64,000 nucleotides of DNA, taken from NCBI GenBank assembly GCA_001600635.1, contig BCKL01000015.1, forward strand, positions 404,942 to 468,941, given 5' to 3'. Of the stretch, positions 47,225 through 57,277 are shown in pieces. Below the pieces are notes generated by a model that did no database searches, was not told the DNA's origin, and saw only the letters and a list, made by a program, of their open reading frames with translations. The position numbers and the translations under genes are program-made. This DNA is from Leucosporidium creatinivorum (Eukaryota > Basidiomycota > Microbotryomycetes > Leucosporidiales > Leucosporidiaceae). The first letter of the stretch is position 1; each line of letters opens with the position of its first letter.

Positions 47225-49145
47225 TCAAGCTCCCACGATCGCCGCCACTCCTGCTCCTCGGAAAACGTTGTTGGGGTCGTACTTGGTCTTGAGCTTGGAG
47301 AGGCGAAGGTATTGAGCTATCGAGTGCGAGGCAGGATCAGCGAGCGCCTCCGCCAGGGAGCCGAAGCACGACTCACAAGCCCAGTAAAGCCTGCGGGCCT
47401 CGTCTTGTGTGAGAGTCGGGTCCACTGTGGGTTAAGAGAGGTCAGCGTCACTCTTGTACATCACCAAGGAGGGCGACGCACAGTAGTTGGTGTACGCTCC
47501 CTCGCGACCCTTTAAACGCCGAGCATCGGATCCACCAGCGCCGAGTACATCCCTTGCACAAAATTGAAGCCCTCCAAGGGGGAAGGTGGAAGACGGGTGG
47601 GCGAGGAGGCGAGGAGTTGGACGTTGAGGAGCTTGTCGCGGTGGGAGAAGGAGGAGGAGGAGAGGGAGAGAGCGTTGATGGCGCTCGAGGGGCCGCCGAA
47701 GAGGTCGAATTCGGTGAACCTGGTGATGAGCGAGGAGGCATAGTAGAAAGCGGGACAAAGCGGTCAGCTCTTTGTTCTATCGAGTCGGCGTCACGCGCAG
47801 AGCAGACGAGAAGGGGAAAGTTGACGACTTACCAGTTGCTCGTCGTCGGCGTGTTGAAGAGATAGTTAAAGAAGCACTCAACCGCCTTCTCGCTGAGAGG
47901 AGCGAAGGAAGGGACAAGCAGAGACTTGGCAAAATAGTCATCAAACTGCAGGCACGGAGAGGGAGAGATCAGCTGTTAGCCGCCGAATCATCGCCGAGCT
48001 GGACGTACGAGCTTGGGCGAGGCAGCAGAAGAGAGCGGCTGTCCTCCAGGCGAGACCTGCTGCAGGGAATCGATCCAACTGAGATCCTTAACGCTTGACA
48101 CGTATCGTCCAGGAATCCTAGCGAGGAGAGGCGCGATAACTTGATCGTACTCGTCTCGCGAGCCTTGGAACGAGGTGCCGATGGCCACGACTCCGCCCTT
48201 GATGATGTTGATCTTGAGGCCGAGAGCTGGAGGCGCTTCCTCTTTGCCAAAATCCTGAAAGGCAAGGAAGGCTTGCACGGCGGAGGAGGTGGGGAGAACG
48301 CCGGGTGGGTAGGTGTAGTTGGCGACGATGACGGTAGGAGGTCGGTTGAAGGTCTTGAAGTGGTAGTTGACGAAGATGCCGAATGATGGTGCAGCTCCAC
48401 GAAGAGCCTGTGCCAGATCACGAGTCAGCGAGGGAGTAGAGTCGGCAGAAACGCTCGGCGCTCACCCAGAACAGATTCTCGTCCTCTGAGGCGGTCAAGC
48501 CCCGCTTGATGGTACCGTCGGCGAGTACGACGTCGAAGGCGACAATGTTGTCCAAAGTGAGTCCCCATTTGCGCGAGGAAGGGCCATAACCTGCAGCACC
48601 AGGGTCGGCTCTTGATCTCGGCCGTTCCCCTCCCCAACGCCGAACTCACCTCCGTAGGCGGCATGTCCACCGATACCGACCCATGGGCAAGTGCCATGGC
48701 TCAGAGCTCTTCCTTCTTTGTCCAGCGCCAACGCAAGGTCTCCGAGAAGAGCCCCGCCGCCAATGCGAGCCGTTCCATCCGAGTCGACGACGACGGCCTT
48801 GAGCGAGCTGAGGTCAAGCACGAGGGACCCGTCGTCCGAGCCCACCCCGTAGGCGACCTACAGATACGTATCAGCGTCGGCGAGCAACTACTCGAAGCGC
48901 AAGAAGCTCACATTCGAATGCCCTCCTCCCCTCGCGACGACGGCGACGCCGAACTGAGCTCCACACTTGACGGCGCAGGACACTTCTTCGATAGAGTTGG
49001 GGAAGACAATAGCCGTAGGGAAGCGCTGCACCCTCAGGTTCCAGTTGAGGATGAGGTTCGAGTAGTCGGGACTCGAGGATGTGATGGGCGAAAGACCGGC
49101 TTGCTCGAGGCAGTCGAGGAGGGTCAGGCCGATGGGTGTTGCCAT
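47225..49145 (-). CDS. BBE-type FAD-linked oxidase (glucooligosaccharide-oxidase-like)
   Basis: A flavin oxidase of roughly 480 residues. The start gives MATPIGLTLLDCLEQAG; the FAD-binding half has FPNSIEEVSCAVKCG, VARGGGHSN and a CPWVGIGGHAAYGG block. In this family the His of GGGHS and the Cys of the CPxVGxxGHA block both bind FAD, so bicovalent flavin is expected. The second half carries WGLTLDNIVAFDVVLADG, FGIFVNYHFKTFN and, at the end, the C-terminal BBE segment LRLSKLKTKYDPNNVFRGAG. Related fungal enzymes oxidise oligosaccharides or alkaloid-like substrates and are often secreted, but no signal peptide is seen here. Exons are joined by short introns. The exact substrate is not inferable. 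Confidence 0.88.
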
Positions 49146-49360
49146 GCTGAAGGCGAGCAGCAGTAGACGCGTGTAGCTGAGAAAGGTAAGCGTCTTGGTC
49201 GAAGTTGTGGTGAGAAAGCAAGAGACGAACCCGGACAGAGCGGAGATACATCGTCGCTCCGCTGGACTGGACTCCTCTCCGATCGCTCAAGCCGGCCCGC
49301 CAGCAGCATCTCTTCCATGGTCACGGATATACTGAGTACTTCGTTACAACTAGCGGCGCT

Positions 49361-50881
49361 TTACAGCCTGGACGACTCCTTAGACACCCGGACCACCGCC
49401 TTTCCCCAGGTCTGTCGAGCGCCGAGCGCGGCCAGTCCATCGGGAACGCTCTCGAGACCTCTGCAGATTGAGCAGGGTCAGCTATGCTCAGGAAGACATC
49501 ATAGAGCAACACCATAAGCCCCAGGACCCAGGAAAAGACTCACTCGAACACCTTATCGTATACGATGCCCTTGATGCGCTTCTCGGCGAAGAGCTTGAGC
49601 AACGCCTCCCACGTCTCGGACACCTTCTTGATCTCGTTTTTGCTGTACGCTCCCCAGTGGACACCAGTTACGGCGACATTCTTGAGGAGGACCAAGTTGG
49701 CGGGAATCTGAGGGAGAGGGAGTCAGCTCGGCGAGAGGGGAGCGAGCTGGAGAGACTTACCTTCTCGATGTTACCTCCTGCGAAGCCGACGACGATGAGA
49801 CGACCGTTCCAGGCAATGCACTTGAGCGAAGGGATGATCATGCCGACGGGGTCGTAGACGCTGTGGGAAAGCAGAGCGGAGGGTCAGCGCTGAAGTCGTC
49901 TCGGTCGAGCTTTCCTCAACTCACACGTCAGCGCCGTGACCCTTGGTAATCTCCATGACCTTCTTCTGCCAGTCTCCCTTGGCTCCCTCGGCGTAGTTGA
50001 CAGCATAGTCGGCTCCATTCTTGAGGCAGACGTCCAACTTGGCTTGAGTCGAGCAAGCGGCGATAACCTTGGCTCCCAAGGCCTTGCCGATCTGTAGAGC
50101 GGCGAGACCGACTCCTCCAGCGGCGGCGTGGATGAGGAGATACTCTCCTGTTGAACGTAAGGGGCTTGTATGAGGGACCGTTTTGAGGTGAAGCCAAAGC
50201 CAGCGCCGAGGTTTAGCGAGAAGAGGACTCACCAGGCTGGATGTTGGCGCGGTAGACGAGGGCGGCGTAGGAGGTAGGGTAGGTGACGTAAAGACCTGCA
50301 GCTTCCTCCATCTTCATGCCCTCGGGAACGGGAACGAGGGTGTGGAAGGGAACTGAGGAAGCGGAGAGGTCAGCGATGTTCCTGCGAGTATCGGCTTCCG
50401 TCCCTTGAGCTCACCCTTGATCTTCTCAGCATAACTTCCTTGTCCTGCACCGAACACACGAGCTCCCGCACGAAGCCAGCTCGGGGCGCCGGCAGGGATG
50501 GGCGACGATTTGGAGATGGTGCCGCTGAACTCGGCTCCAGCGACATAAGGGAAGGGGGGCTTGTGCTGGTAGAGTCCTTGAACCTGTATCGAAGCAAGGC
50601 ATGAGCTTCCTCTGCTTCGGATGCTCACCCCCACCAGCGGCTAGCGACGCTGCCGGACCGGGGCGCGCTGGACTCACCTGCAGCACATCGAAGTAGTTGA
50701 AGCCAGCGGTGCTGTCGAGAAGATATTAGCTCGGCAGTGCTGCTTCGACAGCCTCTGTAGCTCACTGGACGTCGACGAGCACCTCGTCCTTGCCTGGCTT
50801 GGGATCCGGTACGTCGTTCTTGAGGGTAGCAGGCAGCTCCTCCATACCCTTGAGGTTACGTTCGATGAGATAGGCCTTCAT
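49361..50881 (-). CDS. NAD(P)H:quinone oxidoreductase, zeta-crystallin-like
   Basis: A zinc-free MDR enzyme of about 345 residues. The start is MKAYLIERNLKGMEELPATL. Then come VLVDVQ-TAGFNYFDVLQ, VAGAEFSGTI, and the nucleotide-binding core LLIHAAAGGVGLAALQIGKA with VIAACST and the GADYAVNY segment. YDPVGMIIPSLKCIAW, VGFAGGNIEK and IPANLVLLKNVAVTGVHWG complete the fold, and the end is GKAVVRVSKESSRL (stop 49361). It should reduce quinones or enones with NADPH. It starts 594 bp from the divergent His-rich protein gene. It is not a close copy of the other MDR gene at 14820-16536. Confidence 0.9.
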
Positions 50882-51475
50882 TCTGTGCTGTAAGAGTTGA
50901 GTGCGATAGAAGAGGTGTGGTCGGTTCCAAGCCAACTGCAGCTCCGCCGTTTCCTCGACGAGCTCGCTCGGCTGGGTTTCGGCGAAGAGGCTCTGAGGAG
51001 GGCGCGGGGCTTCTGTGGGGTATAGCCTGAGTGGTTGAAGCTACTTTGATCTGCTGTGAGGCTACATCAGAGCAAATCGAGGTTCGACCCCTTTCGAGGC
51101 CAACCTCTTCACGCCGGTCGTCCTTTTCGGCTCCCCTTCGGCCGAATCGCTTCTACTTCAACTTCCGCTTGATGCTGCAGTCTTCTGGCTTCGCAGACTG
51201 CTTGCGCAACGCTAGGCTTGCGGCACGAAGCTCGCCTCAAAGAGCAAGGGCGCGCAGCTCGCAGCGCTCGTTCACCTTCGCTTCTGCAGAGCCAGCAGCT
51301 CTTTCCTTCTTACACCTCCCTCGTTGGATTTGTTCAGTCCAGCTCGACTTCCGCCTGCTCCTCCCTAGCCACCTGACGCCCTGCAGCACCCTCGCCAGCC
51401 CGTGGCGCAGCATCCGCTCCCTCTCTGCGACAACAAGCTTGAGTGCTCGCCAGATTGCACCAATCAGTCTACACG
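50882..51475. promoter_or_regulatory. divergent promoter region, QOR / His-rich protein
   Basis: A 594-bp space between two starts facing away from each other. No supported gene is present. A tRNA-like pair of boxes near 51028-51090 was examined and rejected. Confidence 0.5.
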
Positions 51476-53637
51476 ATGAGGTCCATCATCAGACTCGCCG
51501 CCTTCGCTTCCCTAGGTGAGTCCAACGCCTCGGCAGCTTCCGCCGAGCTTTCGCTAATCCTTTCGCCTTTGGCAGCGTTCGGCGCTCCTTCCCTTGAAGT
51601 CGACACCACTCCCCTTCAAGTCTCCGCCGATGTCACGGACGACTCATCGCTCACAGTACACATCCTTCGCACCGACGACCTCTTATCGCACGACATCCCT
51701 CACCATACCCGCTCGCCCATCCTCGAGCGCCTCACCCACGTCGAGCTTCGCGTTTCGCTCGACAAGGAAGACGGCCTCTTCATCATCAACGACGAGAAGA
51801 TTGATCTCTCCGGACTTGTAGGCAACGACGACGAGCACCGTCCGAGGCATGTACAGGCCGTCAAAGCTCAGGTAAGCTTCCGCTCGCAGCTCTCGTCGGC
51901 GCTGCGCGGTTGACCGACCCTTTTGCCTATTGCAGGCCTTTTCGCTCGCTCACACTGCTACTATCGATGGCAAGGTGTACACCAGCGAGGAGCTCGCTAC
52001 CTTGGCTGCCGAGCAACTCCCAGCAGGGATCATCGGCGTGAGTTCAGCTTTCCCTCGCCCATCCCCGCTATTTGCAGTCGACTGACTAGCTCGCTTCTTT
52101 CCGTGTTTCCCTTTCCCATCGACTACGCACGCGCAGACCGAGGTCACCGTCGTCGAGGACGAGCTTGAGGATACTGCACTCGCTCAACCTGCCGAGGAGG
52201 AATCGAGGGAAGAGGCTCGCGTTTCGATGAAGTCGTACTCGGTCTTTGTTCGCGTGAGCAGCTTAGCTTTTCAGTTCCTTCTCCCTCGCTAACTCGTCCT
52301 TCTAACGCCCACAGATCACCGAGGACGACGACGTCTCCATCCCGAACCACAAGGACGTCTCGCACGACTCTACCATCCTCATCCCCGTCCTCCAAGTCTC
52401 TCTTACCATCGATGACGATTCCGGCAAGCCCGTAAAGATGCAGGCCATCTCAGTTCGACCTGTTCGCCGTCCTCTGCGCGCCGACCGTCGACCGAAAGGC
52501 TCTCGCAAGCGACCCTCCTTCGACCGTCGCCCTCACCACGAGCATGACGAGGATCTGGAGCTCGATAGCCGCCCTCAGCGACAGACCGAGGAGCACGCGT
52601 CGATGGAACGTCGTCCCTCCCGCGGCGAGGGATCGCGCCGCCCTCGCTTCGGCGATGAGGCTGGAGAGTCTCGAGGTCCTCCTTCTCACCGTCGCCCTCC
52701 GCCTCCTCCCGGTCATGATGGACCTCATCCTCCTCCTCCTCGAGATGGACCTCACCCCCCTCCCCGCGATGGCCCAGGACCTCCTCGCTCGCCTCATGGC
52801 CCGCCGAGAGGTCCTCCTTCTCCCTTCTTCGATGATGAAGATCACGACGAAGACTTCGGCTCGCACAGGCATCATCACGAAGATCAAGAATATATGCCTC
52901 ACCACCGTTTCGAGCACCATGGACCACCTCACCACGGCCCTCCCGCTTTTGTTCGCTGGATCGCTCAGCGCCTCGGAATCACTCCTCCTCCTCGCTGTCC
53001 TCATCGTCACTATTCGCACCATCACCACGAGGGGGAGGAGGAGCTCTTCGGACCTCGAGGCGGACGTCCTCACCGCCGCCCTCATCACTCGGAGGAAGGA
53101 GCCGAGCACGAGCCGTTCGGCGAGGACAAGTCGCCTCGGCAGAGGTCTCCTCACCGCGGCCCTTCGTCCGAAGAGATCGACCATTCGGATGACGCTGTTC
53201 ATGATATGGTAGAGGGACACAAGCCCTCGCCTTCACACTCTCGCCACCGCCGACCTTCCTTCGACGATCCTCGCGACTTCGACTCGGATGACTCTCACCC
53301 TCCCTTCCACCACCACCGCCACCACCCCTTCCACCACGGACCACCCCATCGTTTCACCCACCGCTTCCGTCACTTCTTCCACTCAGCGTCCTTCCTCGCC
53401 GAGGGAATTGCCCTGTCGCCCTTCTTCTTCCTCCTCTCGAGCATTGTCAAGATCGCCATCGGCGCGTTCGTACTCGTCAAGCTCGGGAAGGGTATCAAAA
53501 GGAGGGTCAAGGCGAGGCGTGAAGGCCGTTTGATGCTGCAGGAGGAGCAGGACGCTTTGGAGAGCTCGGCGGGGATGGAGAAGGAGGTGCTCCCTCGGTA
53601 CGCGGACGAGGAGGTCGCGGTGCAGGGGAAGGTTTGA
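51476..53637 (+). CDS. secreted-type His/Pro-rich single-pass membrane protein
   Basis: The protein has a signal peptide (MRSIIRLAAFASLAFGAPS, cut near AFG-APS), a lumenal domain of about 190 residues of unknown fold (FIINDEKIDLSGLVG, VSMKSYSVFVRITED, STILIPVLQVSLTID), then about 300 residues rich in His, Pro, Arg and Asp. This part has repeated GPHPPPPRDGPHPPPRDG-like pieces and clusters such as HRHHHED and SHHHHEGEEE. A single C-terminal membrane helix (FFFLLSSIVKIAIGAFVLV) and a basic tail (KGIKRRVKARREGR) follow, ending in an acidic stretch. Signal peptide plus C-terminal helix suggests a type I protein of the ER or secretory route. The His-rich lumenal part may bind zinc, copper or nickel; this is inferred. 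No family is recognised. Confidence 0.75.
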
Positions 53638-53949
53638 CGAGGCGGTGCGTTTCTTGTACATACCTGGTTCATCTCTAGCCCTGCGTCCTCCGTAACATCT
53701 GTGCTAGGCAGCGGCTCTCCCTTCCCCCTCCTTAGTCGTCGCTTTCGACACGCCCTGCTATCTATGATATACTACCCACTCTTCTCGAGAGATGCAACGC
53801 GCTCCAGCTCGTCGTAGCTGTTCAGGCGCAGAGGAGAGACCGAACGAGACGCCAAGACAGCGAGCTCGAGTAGCGCTCGCTCTCGGCCGATTGCTGCGAG
53901 GGCTATTCGATGACAGATCGGAGAAGCTACAGAAAGCAAGGGAGCAGAA
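53638..53949. other. convergent intergenic region
   Basis: A 312-bp space between the stops of the His-rich gene and F-box C. Nothing else is recognised. Confidence 0.5.
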
Positions 53950-56949
53950 TCAAGCATTTATGGCGAGGCTACTGAGCAACTGCTTCTCAGCCTCGGCGTC
54001 GACCTCAGTCTCGACCTCGTCATCCGAATCCTCGCCTGCTCGGCGAAGCTTGAAGCCGGTGGGGTGAGGAGTGGTGTAAGGAGTCGATTGGACGCGACTG
54101 AAGCTGAGGTTTTGCGCTTTCTTCTTGCTGAGGCGGTACGAGACTTCGTGGACCTGTAAGAAAGCATGCCGGTCAGCCTCGAACGAGAACGCCGAGCGAG
54201 AAAGCGCCGACGCACGAGCTCGGGCCAGACAAACTCCTGCTCGCCCTTCTTGTACACGGGGAAGTCCTTCCACTTGAGCGGTCCCATCTCGTCGAGCTCC
54301 TCCGTCGTCGCGGTGTCCTCGTCGAGTCCGCCGAGTTTGAGGATGGCGCGAAGAGCGGCAACTCCTTGAGGGTTCATCTTGAGCTCGAAGGGTGCCTCGT
54401 CTGCTCCGAGGTGAAGTGCGAGAGGAAAGGGGACGGCGAACCAGCGAGGGCAGTGAGTGTTCTCGTCGTAAAGGGTGCCGAGGAAGAAGGAGGTGATTTT
54501 GGAGAAGAAGGTGTCGTCATATTCGGTCTCGGGGTAGTCGCTCGAGTCGGTGGAGAGCTTGCGAAGGGGGGTGTCAGTGGTGGCGGAAAGTATGATCCTG
54601 ATGGCTTCCACGCGGCTCGTCTCGCGGGAAGTGGCGACCTCCTCCAAAATATCGGCGAGCTTCCCCTCCCAAGCTTCCTCGTCGAGCGAAGGTTGCGCAA
54701 GCTCGGCTTCATCATCATCGGACAAAATGACGCGCTTGAACTTGTCCAGCTTGATGGGTTGAGGGGCGCCCTTCTTGGCCCCTTCGGTCGTTTCGGCGCC
54801 CGTTTGCGAACCTTCGGCGGTGTCTTCCTCGACGCCGACATCCTCCTCGGGAGTAGGATCGAGCTCCCAGAACGGCCTGACGGAGGACAGGTCGAGGAAC
54901 GTCCTGAAGGGAGGGAAGGCGGACCACTCGACGGTCTCCTTCTCCTCGACGTCGCGAAGCTCGTCGTACTTGTCGCGGAGAAGAGCGATGCGGGAGGCCT
55001 GGCGGACGGTGAGTGCTGTGAGGCGAGCCTGCTCTCGATCCTCCGCCTCAGTCTTGTCGACGAAGGCGTTTACGGCTTCGCGGATCGCGAGCCAACCTGC
55101 GCGATTCGTCAAGAGCTCGGCTCAGCAAACGACTCCCTCGGTGGAGGAAGAGGGTGAGCTCACCAGCGGGATCATCCTTGGGAGGCTTATCAGGTGCTGC
55201 GATGGAAGCGGAAAGCCTGGAGCTCCACTGATTCGCGCGGTTGTAGCTGCGCGGAGCGCTTGATGTCAGCGAAGTTCTTGTCGCCGAGCAACGACGAGCC
55301 GCACTCTTCTTCAGACCAGCCGATCTCGAGGAGATCCTGCCTTGCTCTTGAAGCGAAAGTGTTGAAAGGCGTTTCAGTACGCTTCTTCACAGCGATGAAG
55401 CTTGGACACTCACTGCTCGACCCTCTCATCCTCAGCTCGCTGCTTCCTCTTCAGCTCGCGCTCATTCTCCTCAATCCTCGCGATGTACTCGCGCTGGCTG
55501 TACTCGGACAAGGCGGTGAAGAGCTTATCCCTCTCCTGCGATGGGGCGAGATGAGATTCAGCGCGCCGACAAGCTGAAGGCGAGCTCAGAGGAACTCACC
55601 CTGCGATGGCCGAGAGCCCACTTCTCCTTCGCGGCGACGTAGTGCTTGACATGCTCAGAATGAGGAGTGTCGGGATCAATGGACGACGAGCCGGCTGCCG
55701 AGGCGCGACGAGTGCGACTACCGCTGGTGCGGAGAGCGAGGAGAGCGCGTTGCTCGGACTCGACTTCGTCGGCGTCTTGCAGCTCCAGCAGCTCGGAATT
55801 GACCGTGTCGAGGTCTTCGCTCCTGTAGTAAGCTATTATGAGGGCTCGTTAACGATTGCTATTGAAGAGAAGGAGCCGAGAGAGGACGCACTGGTGACCC
55901 TCCCGCGCCAAGAGTGAGGGCGGTGGTTGACTGAGGAAGGGCTCGTCAGCGTCTGCTGAGGCGATGCCCGCGAGACAGTAACTCACTGAGGATCTGAGGA
56001 ACGCATTTGGTGGTTTCAGCATGCAGACCGAGCTTCTTGACGTCCTTCTCCTTGACGAGACTGCGAAACGCCGAAGTGCGGTTGTCAGCGAGGCTCGCTC
56101 ACAGATGGAAGCGAGAAGCCTACATGAGCGAGCGGCAGGGCTTGCAGAGGATGAATCCCGACTCGATATCACGCTCAGCGTTGTCCGTGTGGCAGCGCTG
56201 TAACACTGAGAGTTAGCCGAGCGTCTCGGGGTCGAGCTGAGTCGAGCGCCGAAGGACTTACGTGGCAGTCAATTCGGCCGAAAAGCAGCACAGCGTATTG
56301 TATTTCGCTCAAAGGCAAGTACTTGAGCTTCGGAAGGCCAGCGTTGACGCGCGAGGCGATCCAGACGGAGCGCGCCGAGCGAGCGAGTAGGAAGTTGCGG
56401 AAGAGACGAGCCGTACGAGCGAGTTGAAGGAGGGTGGCAGGAGGGAGGTGCTTGCAGATCTGTTGGATCGATGCTAGGTCAGCTTACACGTCTTCCCACA
56501 CTCTCAACTGCAACCCACTCACCACCTCGGCGAGGACATCAAGCGGGCAGGCGAGGAAGGCTTCGAGCCGCCCCTTCTCGTGAGCAGGCTGCTCTTCGGC
56601 TTCCTCGGCAGCGTCCTCCTCAACAGCTTCGTCTTCCGAGTGACTCGACTCGGCAGCTTTCTGCGCAGCGACACGCGCCTTCTTCTTCGCTCGTCCGCCT
56701 GACGCGTCGCAAGTCAGCTCTCGCCGTCCAGCGCTTCCGTATGTAGTGTAGCAGGCGGCACTCACTCTGCTTGCTCGACTCTTCCCCTCCCGCCTTGACG
56801 ACCTTAGAAGTAGCGCGCTTGCTCCTCCTCGTCGCGTCCGTCTGAGTCGGTTCGGCCTGTAGCTCTTGCTGGTCCATGTCGATGTCGCTGTCGACTTCCG
56901 AGTAGGTCGCTCTGCTATTGCTGGTACTCTTACTGCGCGTGTTGGGCAT
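53950..56949 (-). CDS. F-box / CxxC protein, family copy C
   Basis: Third member of the family and the most complete. The start gives MPNTRSKSTSNSRATYSEVD, then SDIDMDQQE, matching copy A. A basic/acidic part follows, then CPLDVLAE and ICKHLPPATLLQLARTARLF (F-box), IQYAVLLFGRI and the pair CHRC...CKPC, with the same intron after CH. A helical segment (REYIARIEENERELKRKQRA) and a long C-terminal domain follow, with FRTFLDLSSVRPFWELDP, an acidic stretch, FFSKITSFFLGTLYDENTHC and LKWKDFPVYKKGEQEFVW. The tail is SKKKAQNLSFSRV and an acidic end (stop 53950). It is likely a Skp1-cullin ligase adaptor or a related chromatin protein; only the F-box resemblance supports this. Confidence 0.8.
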
Positions 56950-57277
56950 CACGAGAAGAGATCAGATGGCGAGCAAGTTGTGGCAGAAGTGAGAGATGAG
57001 TCGGCTCGTTTGAGCCGAAGGTCGAGCGTTTCGCAGATCGCTTGAAGTGGTCACGGTGGGGCCCTTGAGGCGCAGAAGAACGTACAGGTAACGATTCTCC
57101 CGTCTATAACAGCTCAGAGCGCGCCAGCGACGATCTCGGCGATGCTTGACCTTCGCCGAGCACGGGCGAATCGCCTCGACGTTCTGCTGCCACCATTACG
57201 ATAAGACAAAGCGCACAAATCAGCGCCGATTAATTCCACGTATTCATACAGCATGAACGTCCTTCCGAGAAGAGCCT
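56950..57277. other. intergenic region F-box C - VTC4
   Basis: A 328-bp stretch that should contain the promoter of F-box C and the VTC4 3' end. No supported gene is present. Confidence 0.5.

Noticed and set aside
51020-51100. tRNA-like A box (AGTGGTTGA in a TAGC/GCTA stem) and B box (GGTTCGACCCC)
   Set aside because: No anticodon stem and no pairing acceptor stem can be formed around the boxes, so a tRNA is not supported.
52450-53220. Minus-strand frame of 256 codons rich in Arg opposite the His/Pro-rich gene
   Set aside because: It mirrors the low-complexity codons of the plus-strand gene and has no motif or splice support.
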